From Rhizophagus irregularis (Eukaryota > Glomeromycota > Glomeromycetes > Glomerales > Glomeraceae), in contig NC_089436.1 of assembly GCF_026210795.1 (NCBI RefSeq), positions 5,232,511 through 5,296,510 of the forward strand: a stretch of DNA of 64,000 nucleotides, read 5' to 3'. Positions 23,150 to 35,729 of the stretch are shown piece after piece. Both the position numbers and the translations under genes were made by a program. The first letter of the stretch is position 1; every line of letters begins with the position of its first letter. The notes under the pieces are model-generated. The model worked only from the letters and a program-made list of their open reading frames with translations, had not been told where the DNA came from and searched no databases.

Positions 23150-24450
23150 TTATGACGGAAAAGAAATGAATATGTAAAAAAGGGATGAAGTGGATGATGA
23201 AATTAAAAAGACAATGTGAAAAATGAAATTGGAGTAAAGGGATGATGAAAAACAAAATGGGAGTGAAATGGGATGATGTAAATGAAATGAAATGACAAAA
23301 ATGAAATGGAATGTTGCAAAACGAAATGGAGTGATGAAAAACGATATGGAGATGATGGAAAATGATATGGAGCGATATGAAATGATGAAAACCGATATGG
23401 AGCGATATGGAATGATGAAAGATGACATGGAGCGATATGGAGTGATGAAAAACGATATGGAGTGATATGGAGCGATATAGAACGATATGGAACGATATGG
23501 AGTGATGAAAAATGATATGGAATGATATGGAGCGATATGGAGTGATGAAAAATGATATGGAGTATATAGAATGATATGGAGTGATATGGCGTGATGAAAA
23601 ATGATATGGAACGATATGGAGCGATATGCAGTGATGAAAAACAATATGGAACGATATGGGAAGATATGGCGTGATGAAAAACGATATGGAGTGATATGGA
23701 GTGATGAAAAAAACGATATAGAGCGATATGGAATAATGAAAAATGATATGGGTGATGAAAAACGATATGGAACAATATGGAGTGATGAAAAATGATATGG
23801 AGAAATATGGAGGGCGATGAAAAATGATATGGGGCGATGGAACGATATGGAGTGATATGGAGGTGATGGACGGATATAGAGGAGATAATGGAATAATGAT
23901 GCAGTGATGACAATATGGGAGGAACGATATGGGAAGATATGGCGTGATGAAAAACGATATGGAGTGATATGGAGTGATGAAAAAAACGATATAGAGCGAT
24001 ATGGAATAATGAAAAATGATATGGGTGATGAAAAACGATATGGAACAATATGGAGTGATGAAAAATGATATGGAGAAATATGGAGCAATGAAAAATGATA
24101 TGGGGCAATATGGAGTGATGAAAAATGATATGAAGTATATAGAATGATATGGAGCGATATGGCGTGATGAAAAACGATATGGAATGATATGGAGTGATGA
24201 AAAACGATATGGAGCAATCAGCAATATGGAGTGATGAAAAATGATATGGGAGCGAAAGGGACGATGATAAATGAAAAGGATAATTAAAAACAAAATGGGA
24301 GCAAAGGGAATGATAGAAAAATAAAATGGAGGCGAAGGGAATAATGAAATAATAAAAAACAAAAGGAGTGAAAAAAATAATAGCAAATAAATGAAAAGGG
24401 AGTGAAATGGATATAGAAAATGAAAAGGGAATAAAGTGATGATAGAAAAT
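23150..24450. repeat. purine-rich decamer minisatellite
   Basis: About 1.3 kb is built from two interchangeable 10-mers, GATATGGAGY and GATGAAAAAY, in irregular order. A 162-bp block is directly duplicated at 283-bp offset (23,651-23,812 and 23,934-24,095). Because the period is 10 nt, a three-decamer cycle gives 10 codons in every frame, so all three minus-strand frames stay open for 350-430 codons. The array is flanked by CACCGG-containing sequences (GGTGAATTTCACC at 22,840 and 24,735) and by the 92-bp palindromic unit. Confidence 0.9.
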
Positions 24451-24854
24451 AAAAGAAACTGTTAGTATTATTTTCAATAAAGAAAACAATAAAATAGCAA
24501 AATACTAGCAATAAAAGTGAGTCTTACCTTAAACCTCTTGAAGTTATTTGAAATTGTTTTCTGAAAAACAAGTTAACGAGTTAGCATAAGAGAAAAAGAA
24601 CATTAAACTAGCGAAGTAATAAGAAAATAAAAAAAATCTTACTTTAAAGAAGTTCCAGCCATTTTGGAAATAATACTACAAGAAAGCAAAAAACAAAATA
24701 TGCGCTACGCGTTTGTGTAATATGAAATCACCTGGTGAATTTCACCGGGGTAAATTTAAAATTTTAATGCATTGCAGATCAAGGTGAAATTCACTGGAGG
24801 TGAATGTAAAATTAATTCTTTTGAATATAAAAACTTAATTCCATAAATCAGTCC

Positions 24855-25120
24855 ATATGTTAATTCTAATTTAACTAATTTAGTAGTATTAAGGCTTTAA
24901 TTTAAAAATTAAGCAGTATCAAGGAAAATTCTTGCAAATTTTTCTTAATACTGCTTAATTCTAATTTAACTAATTTAATATTAAAGCTTTAATTTAAAAA
25001 TTAAGCAGTATCAAAGAAAATTCTCACAAATTTTTCTTAATTCTAATTTAGCTAATTTAGTATTAAGGCTTTAATTTAAAAATTAAGCAGTATTAAGAAA
25101 AATTTTTACAAATTTTCTTA
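24855..25120. repeat. second block of 92-bp palindromic units
   Basis: Three copies, more diverged, of the unit seen at 21,150-21,720 (AATTAAGCAGTATCAAGGAA and its complement). The two blocks bracket the minisatellite region. Confidence 0.75.
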
Positions 25121-25650
25121 TTAAAAAAAAAGAACTTTTAAATTACTAATTAAACTTTAAAAACAATCTGTATGATTTAAATTTTAAAAAAAATACTTCT
25201 GCTTTTTAATTTTCGCATTTCTACATTTAACCAATTAAAATTCAGCTGATCGCCGATCACATGCATTAATAACACGTTATTGTTTATTTTTTGTTTATTT
25301 TTTCAAAAATATTCTTTTCTCTTCTTTTTTTTTAGACAATAAAAATGAATACCAAAATTATTTTAACATATAATAATAAAAATTAAATAAAAAACTTATT
25401 TTGATAATATATAATATATATATTTGTACCAAACTACTAGTTATACAAAAAGTGATATGCACGTATATCAATTAACAATTACTTTCACTAATATCTCTCT
25501 GGAATTGTAATGGTGAATTTTAACTAAACAACTATATGTACACCGTTTTATGTTTTTATTTTTATATTAATATTATATGTTAACATATATTAATTATATT
25601 TTTTTTTTACTTTTATGTATTTTATTTAATTTTTTTAATATATTACTAAC
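25121..25650. other. AT-rich stretch without features
   Basis: Nothing beyond AT-rich low complexity is visible; no gene is supported. Confidence 0.5.
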
Positions 25651-25658
25651 ATTACTAC

Positions 25659-25902
25659 TAAGGTTGCTTGTCTAAACCTCTTCAAAATCCTACGATTAGT
25701 TTCATCAAAATTTTACTATAGATTTATTATAGTTTCGGCAGAGTTTCGGCAGTTTCGGCATTTATAATAAGTTTCGGCAGTTTCGCCTTTCTCCAAAGTT
25801 TCACCAGTTTTTTAATATAACTTTAATATAGTTTCGGCAGAATTTCGCTTTTCGGCGAAACGCCATCTTGCCTAAACCCCTAGGTTTCGGCAAGCAACCT
25901 TA
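25659..25902. mobile_element. 244-bp hAT-type MITE with 8-bp target duplication
   Basis: The TIR is TAAGGTTGCTTGTCTAAACC on the left and the complement of the right end is TAAGGTTGCTTGCCGAAACC. It is flanked by perfect ATTACTAC duplications (25,651-25,658 and 25,903-25,910). The interior carries five GTTTCGGCAG repeats. Length, TIR and 8-bp duplication fit a non-autonomous hAT element. Confidence 0.85.
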
Positions 25903-25959
25903 ATTACTACTATCGTTTTATTACTTTTTTATATCTAACTAATATATTAATAATATTAC

Positions 25960-26138
25960 TAACTTTTTATTATTTCTTTTTTATATTTAAAATAATGATA
26001 ATATTACTAATTAAATTTCTTTTTTTTTTACTAACCTTTTATTATTCCTTTTTTATATTTAAAATAATGATAATATTACTAATTAAATTTCTTTTTTTTT
26101 ACGAACCTTTTATTATTCCTTTTTTATATTTAAAATAA
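25960..26138. repeat. tandem repeat of about 65-70 bp
   Basis: Three near-copies of CTTTTTTATATTTAAAATAA followed by TGATAATATTACTAATTAAA and a T-run. A related piece (AATGATAATATTACTAATTA) occurs at 38,698. Confidence 0.7.
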
Positions 26139-26990
26139 CTTTGCTGAAACTTGGAGTTTACAATCGATATTGATTAGATATCGCAATGATATCATTACGA
26201 TATCATTACGATATTTTGATAAAAAATAGATTCGATGTCGTTAAGTTAGTCGTAACTGTATTTAATCGACATTGATTAGATCGATATCTCTGCGATATCG
26301 CTGCGATCATTATGCGATGTAAATATTATCACGTAACCACATCGTAGTGATGTCGTATTAACATTGAATTAATATTACAAAAATATTTGACATTTATTTG
26401 ATATCGTAACCATGTCGTAGTGATATTGTATTAACATTGACAAAATATTTGACATTTTATTTGATATCGTAACCACATCGTAGTGATATCATATTAACAT
26501 CGAATTAATATTGCAAAAATATTTGACATTTTATTTGATATCGTAACCACATCATAGTGATGTCGTATTAACATTGAATTAATATTACAAAATATTTGAC
26601 ATTTTATTTGATATCGTAACCACATCGTAGTGATATCATATTAACATCGAATTAATATTGCAAAATATTTGACATTTTATTTGATATCGTAACCACATCG
26701 TAGCCATATCGTAGTGATATCATATTAACATCGAATTAATATTGCAAAAATATTAAAAATATTTTACATCTATTTGATATCGTAGCCACATCGTAGTGAT
26801 GTCGTATTAACATTGAATTAATATTACAATTTTATTTGATATCGTAACTACATCATAATAATATCATATTAATATCGAATTAATATTACAAAAAATGTTT
26901 TACATTTATTTAATATCGTAACTACATCGTAATGATATTATATTAACACCGAATTAACATCACAAAAATATTTTTATTGTAATATATGTT
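26139..26990. repeat. GATATC satellite array, first copy
   Basis: It opens with TTTGCTGAAACTTGGAGTTT and then consists of about ten 75-85 bp units (GATATCGTAACCACATCGTA, then GTGATATCATATTAACATCG). The first 126 bp recur at 62,744-62,869 with few differences. Related arrays are at 37.7-38.7 and 53.5-54.3 kb. Many units are self-complementary around GATATC. Confidence 0.8.
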
Positions 26991-26999
26991 TATTATTTA

Positions 27000-28281
27000 T
27001 TATACATTAATAATAATAATTTTTTATTAGTGGATTATTATGGGTGAGTGGAGTACGTTTCTTTTCTTCCTTTTTTTTATTCTTTTCTTCTCTTTTTTAT
27101 TCTTTTCTTCTCGTATGTGAGTGGATGGATACGTCATTTTCAATTTTAAAATATATATATATATATATAAAAAAAATAAAAAAAACAATCATGATTAATA
27201 AAATGTACTCTTTGTAAAATATATTTAAAATTTAATACATAACCTTGGGATAATAGTTAGAGCAGGTAATTCCGGGATTTTGTAAAGAATAATAAAAATG
27301 ATAATATTTTTAAGTTAGTTCTTTCTTTAAATTTTTTTGAAAGTGTTTTGTTTCTTAAAATCATAATATTGTAAAAAAATGCTGGTTGCTACGACTGACG
27401 GACAACGACAAATTGTCAGGCTACCCCCGGACAAAGTAATTGGAAGGCGGAAAATGCCATAAATATCCAGCCCTATTTTACAACATTTTCTTCCAGGCTA
27501 AAGCAAATATTACAAAAGAAATTGCAAATATATTTAACAAGCAATAGATACATGGCCGTTGAAAAATATATTCACACTTCATATTGTAATACCACAGTCT
27601 AACAAAGAAATTGCAAATATATTTAACAAGCAATAGATACATGGCCGTTGAAAAATATATTCACATTTATACCACAGTCTAACAAAAAAATACTCAAACC
27701 ACAACATATTGTAAAAAAAATATGAAAAATACGCGTATATCCTATTTTCATACCTTGCTTAACAGCTCCACTATTTATTTAAAAAACGACTTTTTTCTCT
27801 TTTGTATGTGGGTAGGTGGGTACATTTTTCCTTTCTTTTATTCTTTTCTTTCGTATGTGAGTGGCGGGTACATTTTCTTTTCTTTATTTTTGCTTTTATT
27901 CTTGCTTTTCGTATGTGGGTGTCTTACTATGTTGAATATATAAACTAAAGTGTCCCAAAGTATTGTTAATATTGTAAAAAGATAATTAAAGTATACTTTA
28001 AAAAGAAAAAAGAAGAGACAAACTAAAATACCGTAAAGTATTAATATAAAAGACAAGAGAAAAGCGTATTTTTGAAAATAAACAAAAAAAATCTCATTAA
28101 TAAACGCGAATTTTAGCTATTTTTAGATATCACATGCATGATATCACATGCATGTAATTAAAGTGATTTTAATTGGTTAATTTTAATTTATTATTACATC
28201 ATGCATATGATTTTATTGGTTAAAATTTTATACGATACAAATTAAAATAATTATTTTATTATATTTATATAATTAATATAA
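27000..28281. other. AT- and pyrimidine-rich spacer with short direct repeats
   Basis: No gene is supported. Positions 27,510-27,690 contain a direct duplication of about 85 bp (GAAATTGCAAATATATTTAA, CATGGCCGTTGAAAAATATA). CTTTTCTTCTCGTATGTGAG-like tracts recur at 27,070-27,125 and three times at 27,790-27,925. The small frames here are low complexity. Confidence 0.55.
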
Positions 28282-31200
28282 TTATATGGCTGTAAAATAA
28301 AAATTATTTTTTATCCAAATTCTATTTGTAGTATCATGATTTGGTAGTTGGCACCTTTCTGAATTACAATTATGAATAAAATGTACTTTTTGAACATTAT
28401 CTATTACAGTAATTGGAAAAATACGTCTCCATTTATCTCCTGTTGCTTGGAGACGGTAAAGTGGACATTTTAATACTGAATGTTCAACCATAGTATCTTC
28501 AAACCAATCTACAACAATAAATGCATAATATTTGTTATTGTTACTCTTATGTTGAAAGATACCTTTGATTATTGCATAAGATTCTTCATGATCTTCTTCA
28601 TAAATTGTGATAAAATCATCGAGATGTAGGTGAACTTTTGAAAGGATACCATTTTCTTCTTCAATCATATATGATGCAAATTTGTACCAACTAATTGAAG
28701 AGTTTATAAGTGCCGCCTCAAACTTCATATCCACATAAGATAAAAACAATTCAGTTTTAAAATTATGTAAAGTTAAAAGAAGTTTATCACGTTCCTGCTT
28801 TAGCATTTTTTTTTTAATGAAATATTGGAAATAAAGTTTACTGGAGATATAACTAAATTAAAAGATTAGTAAATATAAATATCAAACATGTACTATTATA
28901 TGCAATAAAATACTTACTTTTTGTATCATCATCATCGTCTTGAACTTGTTCAGTTGCTTCAGTTGAATATTTATCTTCTGTAACATACCAATTTAAAAAT
29001 AATTGTCCAAAATTTGAATTTGTAAATCCAGTACAAGATCTATTAAATCTTGGATCAATACCACCATCTGCTAAATGTCGAATTGCAAATAAAGTATTGT
29101 AATGCTTTAATAAATCTAAATCTATGTTTTTGCAATTAGTTTTTGGTACCATCCCCTTAAAAATACAATGGACCATTTCTTTTATACCAACTTGGGTATT
29201 AATAAGTGTTCCAAAGGTTTTAGCATGCATCAAAAGATGCATATTAACGTGTATGTTTGGTAAATTAACAAAATTTACAAAAACCTATAAAAAGTAAAAT
29301 ATTGTTAATTATTTGAAATTATTCCACATTTCAATATCAAATTTGTAACTATACCTTTGGAAGGATTGAAAACTCTTCTTCAAGACATTATTGCAATTCC
29401 TCATAGCTATCTGATGTAAATTTCTTGTTAAAAACCGCTTTCATAGTTTTTGCAACATGTATCCAATAAGATATAATAATTTTTGGAACTGAACTAACTC
29501 GAAATGCATCAATTCTTTGTTGAATCATGGCTGTTTCATTACGTTTGATACTTGATTCTTTTAAAAACTGGTTTAACAAAAATGGCATAATCATAGCTAA
29601 TCTAAGTAAATCCGACATCATAAAACTATTGTAGTGAGTAATCGGATTTGGTAAGCGAGACCATCTTTTTGGGATTTCAAAATTTTTCCAAATTTCGATA
29701 AAATTATCTTCTCCTTCTCGTGAAAATAATTCACAAGTTAATTTTAGTAGCCGCCCAATCTTTCTTGCAGTCGCATGATAAACATCCTGCGGTGTCTGTA
29801 AATGTCTTTCCCTTTTTAATTTATCTAAAATACTAGGTAATGATCGTAAACCATATTCCGTACAAAGTTGATCTCTTCTTGACATTATAGTCTCATGAGA
29901 AATTTTTAAGATTTCTTCGTCTGTAATATGATGATAACATAATGTTGTTACGATATCCTGATTGTGAGCACTCAATGATTCTTTAGTAGTTTTACAAGTA
30001 CGACAACCCTTATTTGCATTATGTCTAAATTTATTTTTTAAAAAATTTTAATAGTTGTCATAAAATTATATTATTATATTATTAACTAAGTTGAAAAAAT
30101 ACCTTAGTACTCCTGTCATATCGTTACCTTGAGGTAAATCTGCCGTAACAACGCCTAAACCAGCAATTATCCATGCATCTTGTCCTTGGACAGTCATCAC
30201 CTTTCCTTTCTCTAATTCCTTCATTTCTGAAATGAATGGTATCATAAATTCGTCAAATTTTCCTCCAAATGGGATAAACCCAATAACAAAATGGTTCTTT
30301 ATTAGCTTTCTTTGATGTGCTGGCATATTTCCAAACTGTACATAAACACCACCTAGAGAATGGTATACATTTCTAAATGTACCAAAATCATCATAATAAA
30401 GATCTAAAAACAGCTTATAGATTGGCATAGATGATGATGGTGGATTTCTAATAGAAATGTAATCAGATGGATGTAGGTATGAAAGCTTTACATTACGAAC
30501 GTGCCAACGGTCATTACATTTATAAATTATTTCACTAATCCGCAATGAACCATCAGGAATATTTTGATGTTGAAACATCATCAATATAGTTACTTTTTCT
30601 AAAATTTGAGAAGTCATTATAATTAAAAATCGTTCGTCTTGTAACCATACTTCACCGGTAATAGAACGACGTTGTCTTGGTAACCCTTTTAAATTTCCGG
30701 GTAAATCACTATATTCCAAAATTTTTTGAATTCGTAACTGATAATATCCATCATGATTTTTTAAAATTGATCTTAATCTTCCAAGTTTTTTTTGACCATT
30801 ATCATCATGATAGTAAACAAAATCACCAGATCGGTACAATACTATTTATTAAAAATAAATAACTTTAATAAATATTATCAATGATAATAAATTATAATTG
30901 TATCAAAGTGTATTAATTTATAACCTTCTGATATTAATATTTCGTGTTGTCCAAAAAGTGGGGATTCCCCCCATAAATTTCCATGCCAAAATTCTGATTT
31001 TTCTTCAGAATTAATGCCGGGTCCAAAATACATATGCTTCATTAGCATCGGATTATTAAGAACACGCCATATAATTTCACTAATTGAGAGTTAATATGAA
31101 GGTTTTGATCCTCGTGAGGTTGATGGAGTTTTTTTTGGTAAAATTTTAATAGACTTTGTTATTATTGGTAGGAGAGGAAGACGTTTTCTCTATGATTGGA

Positions 31201-31897
31201 ATCTTCGGATATTTTTTACCACATGGGTAGGTTCAAATTGAGAATTGTGAATGATATCGACAAGATCTTCATATGCTTTTGTAGAAACATTATGTTTCTG
31301 AAGCCAGCAAAATAATGCCGTAGTTGTATAATTATCAAAGTACGGTGCAAATTGACCATTGCAGAACGGTATCTTGTCTTCATCTAACGCTTCAACGATT
31401 TGATGTATTTCTTCCTCTTCATTATTACGTTCCTCTTCATCGTTATTACGTTCCTCTTCATCGTTATTACGTTCCTCTTCCACTTGATTATTATTATCAT
31501 CATTATTACCTTCATCCTCCTCCTCTTCGTCATTGTTTTCATTATTATCTTCCTCCTCTTCCTCCTCTTCATAATTGTATTCGTTATCACTTTCTTCTTC
31601 CTCTTCAGTATCAGATGAATTGACATTATCTTGCGAAAATATCATCTCATCATTGTAGTCTTGAGGATTAATTGATCCATATGCATTATCGTCATCATTA
31701 ATGTCTTGAAAATTTAAATCATCTTTATGATCATACTGAAAGTCCATGTCATCGTTATCATTATCAGGTGAACGTACAGGCGAACGAATTGCCACTCTCT
31801 CGTCAGAATCTGTTGTCTCATTAGGTTTGCTGTAAGAAAACCGATTTCGAATTCGAATTGGCTCTATTGGCTTGTTGTGACTATATCGTCTTCTCAT
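28282..31897 (-). pseudogene. tnp2-like (CACTA) transposase pseudogene
   Basis: This is a multi-exon minus-strand reading. The N-terminal part (31,897 to about 30,920) starts MRRRYSHNKPIEPIRIRNRF. A long Asp/Glu/Asn-rich tract follows, then YTTTALFCWLQKHNVSTKAY, IRRFQS, a TAG (31,190-31,192) where Trp would fit, RKRLPLLPIITKSIKI, a TAA after KPSY, and EIIWRVLNN to FGQHEILISE. After an intron come YRSGDFVYYHDDNGQ, LGGVYVQFGNMPAHQRKLIK and DAWIIAGLGVVTADLPQGND. A 78-nt intron (30,102-30,025) joins to RHNANKGCRTCKTTKESLSA (a Cys pair). A TAA follows SYEELQ. An intron at 29,354-29,285 leads to VFVNFVNLPNIHVNMHLLMH. The C-terminal part, KMLKQERDKLLLTLHNFKTE, is offset by a probable frameshift in an A-run. 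This is likely the original transposase of the 19-39 kb element, now dead. Confidence 0.7.
31380..31620 (-). repeat. acidic codon repeat within the transposase pseudogene
   Basis: GAA/GAT/AAT-type codons form EERNNDEE repeats three times over, plus Glu runs. The opposite strand therefore shows TTC/ATC-rich open frames that are not genes. Confidence 0.7.
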
Positions 31898-32125
31898 CTT
31901 TATAACAATTTAAAATAATTCAAATTTAATTAGAATTTTATAAATTCAATTAGAACTAAATTTATTAAATACTATTAGTGTGTCAGCAAAAAAAAAAATG
32001 CAATTAAGTAATCAATTCGGTTAAATTACTGCCGATTTGGCTACACAAAATTTAGGGTCAATTATACCGGCTGTATATGGTTAATGACAATTGGTATGAC
32101 AAATAATATTATCAAAAATAGTCAT

Positions 32126-32340
32126 TTATTGAATGAAAATAAAATAAAATATATAATAATATAAAACATAATAATAAAATAAAATAAAACATATAATAAT
32201 ATAAACATAATAATAATTAAATAAAATAAAACATATAATAAAATAAAACATATAATAATAAAATAAAATAAAACATAATATTAAAATAAAATAAAATATA
32301 TTAAAATAATAAAATAAAAAATAAAAAATCAATGACGTCG
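32126..32340. repeat. TAAAATAAAAC low-complexity tract
   Basis: Simple ATAATAAAATAAAACAT repeats of about 20 bp fill this spacer between the two minus-strand genes. Confidence 0.7.
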
Positions 32341-32358
32341 GTGAGAGCGCCTGCGCTC

Positions 32359-32877
32359 TCAGTGGTAGTAGGGGGATCGGAAGCGAGAGCGCCTGCGCTC
32401 TCTATACTCGTATGTCCTACGATCCATCCTATTTCTCCGGGCGGCCCGGACTAATGCTTAAAATAAAGCAAGTATTAATATAAATGCAATGAATTAATGA
32501 AAAAATCAGTTAAATAATAAATACTTACGCTCCACTTTCCAAAACTCGTCAGAGAGTTCCTGGTGGAATCTCTCGTCATGCAAAGTTGGGGTACGAGTGG
32601 GATATCCTTCAGGATTTCTGTTTATTAATCTCTCTAAATTCTCGTACCCCGACTTTAGCGCATTCCATTTCTCTCTACATTGTTTTCTAGTTGGCCTGAA
32701 TATGTGGTTGTTTCGTATATCACGAGCAATTCCACGCCATAATTGGTTTTGGTCATGTAACCTCATTGTGGTTAATAAGGGCTGATAGGCCCGACGACGC
32801 TGAATTAAGGTCAAAGCAGCGTCATCGGGCCATTGAATGTATACTGGAAGATTTGCGTTTAAGTTTAATGCTGCCAT
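32359..32877 (-). CDS. Myb/SANT-like DNA-binding protein
   Basis: Two exons, 32,877-32,529 and 32,456-32,359, with a GTAAGT...AAG intron of 72 nt, give 148 residues. Residues 17-85 have the spacing of a Myb/SANT-like (trihelix-type) fold: QWPDDAALTLIQRRRAY, LWRGIARDIRNN, then RPTRKQCREKWNALKSGYEN. Proteins of this type occur as single-gene DNA-binding regulators and as accessory proteins of PIF/Harbinger and other DNA transposons, so inside the CACTA-like element it may be an accessory (TnpA-like) factor. The C-terminal exon is arginine-rich (RRTYEYRERRRSRFRSP). The RERRRSR codons form a palindrome, GAGAGCGC-CT-GCGCTCTC, and a second identical copy lies immediately past the stop codon (32,343-32,360). 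Confidence 0.65.
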
Positions 32878-32944
32878 TATTAAATATTATTAGTTTGATG
32901 GGGAAAATGTCAAGAAAAGGCTCTATATTTATAATAAATTTATT

Positions 32945-33340
32945 ATGATTTCTTTGAGTTTATTTTTACGATCTTGTCTAAATTTTTTAGTTCTAATGCA
33001 ATCATCCTTAATTAATTTATTTAACATTGAATACACACATAATTTTTTTTTGATTTCTTTGAGTTTATTTTTACGATCTTGTCTAAATTTTTTAGTTCTA
33101 ATGCAATCATCCTTAATTAATTTATTTAACAATGAATACACACATAATTTTTTTTTGATTTCTTTGAGTTTATTTTTACGATCTTGTCTAGTTCTAATGC
33201 AATCATCTTTAATTAATTTATCTAACATTGAATACACACATATTTTTTTTTGATTTCTTTGAGTTTATTTTTACGATCTTGCCTAAATTTTTTAGTTCTA
33301 ATGCAATCATCTTTAATTAATTTATTTAACATTGAATACA
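32945..33340. repeat. 105-bp tandem repeat, four copies
   Basis: The unit begins TGATTTCTTTGAGTTTATTT and contains AATGCAATCATCCTTAATTA. Copies are at about 32,948, 33,053, 33,158 and 33,253; the third lacks 10 bp (TAAATTTTTT). Since 105 is a multiple of 3, both strands stay open for about 100 codons, which explains the paired repetitive frames. Confidence 0.85.
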
Positions 33341-34575
33341 CTCAATTTTTTGATTTATCAATTTATTTTAAAAATATAATTATAGTAATACTGCATTAAT
33401 TAATATATATAAATAAAAATAAATAAACAAATTCTATTAATAAAAAATGAGTTAAAATGTTATCTTTATACTTTATAATTATAAAATATAATATTTTAAA
33501 TCACGCATGTCCTTTCTTGATTATATTTCATATTACACTGCGATGATATATTACAATTATACTGAATTTTAAGCTAACCTTAATTTACACCGTAAGGAAC
33601 TTAATTCGATCTTAATTTACTCCGTTTTAGGAATATTATCGAACAATTAAACAAATGATTAGTTGCACATGACTTGTATTATTTGAATAGTTGATACTTT
33701 ATATACCGATATTTGATTACACCAATATGTATTAAAACTCTTTCCTATCAGTAATTTCACAATTTCAATCAATATATCGGTATTTTTCAAATATCGTTGT
33801 AAGTTGACTACTGTAGATCCCATCTATTTTTTATGTAATCAATCCAGAGGCTTACACTAAATAGATATGGCTTAGTTAGATAGGATCATCACATGGTTCA
33901 TTGGCTCAGTTATTTTTCCGTCAAGAGTACCAGGATCTTATAAATTTTTTTTTCTTGCATGTCATCGTATCACACATAAAAATGGAAATTCAAAACGTAA
34001 TATTCCATTAATTTCTTCTCACTCCTTTTCTTCTATCGATTATTTTTCTTCTCACTCCTTTTCTTCTACCGATCATTTTTCTTCTCACCTTTCCATTATT
34101 TTTCTTCTCATTCCACGTATAGTCTGAAAAATATAATAAATTTGAAACCGTAAAATCGATTTGAGGTAATCTTCCATGTAAAAAAAAAATTTCACTGAAT
34201 GAAATTCGATATTGTAATAATTTATTTATATTAATTAAATTTAATTTTCGATCTTCTAGAAATCATAATTTTTAGTTTTCCCATCTCCTGATATTTTTAA
34301 CTGATCCTGCATTCTACACGATACACAATGATATTAAGATCATGTATATTTTCCAATTAAATACTACAATCATAATTACAATAGCTAAAATCTCAAAATT
34401 ATATCATGATAACCTCGCCCTTTTTTTTGTTCATTCAATATTTATCATCTACTTTTTTGAGCAAGAAAGTTGCTCTACATTTTTTATTCATTCATATTTT
34501 CTCGATAAATATCACCTACTTTTAAACAAAAAGGTTGTTCCACATTTTTTTCGCTCATATTTTTTTTTTTATATT
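33341..34575. other. spacer with short TTCTTCTCAC repeats
   Basis: No gene is supported. Positions 34,010-34,115 repeat TTTTTCTTCTCACTCCTTTTC about three times. The rest is AT-rich and unstructured as far as I can see; it carries the upstream region of the acidic-protein gene. Confidence 0.5.
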
Positions 34576-35629
34576 ATGACGACTAAACGTAAATTACCTA
34601 ATAAATCGTCTGATGATAATCAAGAAATGGAAGTTGAAAGAGGTATGTAGATATAACTCTTTTGTAAATTTATAGTAAGTTTTGCTTATATAGTTATATG
34701 TAAGAAGAATAATTAATAAATACCAAAAATATGTATAATAGGATCGAAAAGAAAACAAATTACGAAAAAAAGAAGAGATATTGACATTGAGAAAGCCAAT
34801 CAGTTGATGAAAAAAAGTAAAAGTAGTAATAAAGAAGCTGCTGAATCTGCTGATAAAGAAGTTATAGTAGTAAATGAAAAAAGAAGTAATGATGATGATG
34901 ATGATGATGATGATAATGATGATGATGATGAGAGTAAGACGGAAGATCATAAAAAACCCGAAGTATTTCAATCAAAGTCAAATTTAGAAATAGTTGCTTG
35001 GCTCGTCGACCATCCGGAAATTTTAAGATTGGCACTAGAAATGAATAATACGGATGTTGCTATCTCATCATCCAGTAAAATTACGGACGTAAGTATTAAA
35101 TTAACATGATTTTATTATGTCTAAATCTTTTAAATAATGTATTTTTAATATTTTAGGATAAAATTCGTCTATGGAACGAAAGTGTCAAGTGTCTTTTTTT
35201 ACGTGCAAGAAGTCCGCGTGGTGAAGTTTTTGATGAGTTGATAACAAAAATTTTCAAAATAAAAATACATTCGAACGAAGCTAAAAGCTACCTCGAAAAA
35301 ACCCAAAAATTTTTTATCGATTTCAGAAATAAGTTTAACCAAATTATTTTAACTTCTGTAGAAGAATTTAAAGAAATAAGAAAAAACAGGTATTTATTTA
35401 ATTGTTTCGTAGCTAACCAAATAGTGCTGTTTGTATTAATTATTAATTTAATTATAGAGCATCTACTGGAAGTTTATCTCAAAAAGAACTTATAGATTAC
35501 GTTGATGAAGAATTTGTCCAAAAGATTTTAAGCCGACAGCTTGTAGCTGTTAATATTTCAGAATTAACAAGAAATGGAGGATTCAATACCTTGGTTGATT
35601 TCGTAAGAGAAACCTTTAAGGTTTCGTGA
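34576..35629 (+). CDS. acidic/basic-patch nuclear-type protein of unknown function
   Basis: Four exons, 34,576-34,642, 34,742-35,088, 35,157-35,389 and 35,458-35,629, have consistent phases and GT-AG borders and give 272 residues. It starts MTTKRKLPNKSSDDNQEMEV. The second exon adds a basic patch (SKRKQITKKRRDIDIEK, a possible nuclear signal) and an Asp/Asn run, then NLEIVAWLVDHPEILRLALE. The C-terminal half is helical (DKIRLWNESVKCLFLRARSP, SLSQKELIDYVDEEFVQKIL). After the stop TGA at 35,627-35,629 the same frame stays open for 33 codons (NGKNLSAVKELDN) up to a GTAAGT donor at 35,729, so the TGA may be a CGA-to-TGA nonsense change and the original protein longer. It may be the second gene of the CACTA-like element. 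Family not recognised. Confidence 0.55.
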
Positions 35630-35729
35630 AACGGAAAAAATTTGTCCGCCGTTAAAGAATTAGATAATATGACCAAAAAATTAACGATCCCTTCTAGGAG
35701 CGGAAATAAGATCGTTGATTCTTTATCGG

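Noticed and set aside
23130-24511. Three overlapping minus-strand frames of 355-428 codons
   Set aside because: They are translations of the decamer minisatellite in all three frames (repeated SISFFITPY-like strings), not proteins.
31324-31623. Plus-strand hydrophobic and His-rich frames opposite the acidic tract
   Set aside because: They are complements of Glu/Asp/Asn codon repeats in the tnp2-like pseudogene.
32929-33253. 102-codon frames on both strands
   Set aside because: Produced by the 105-bp tandem repeat, whose period is a multiple of three.
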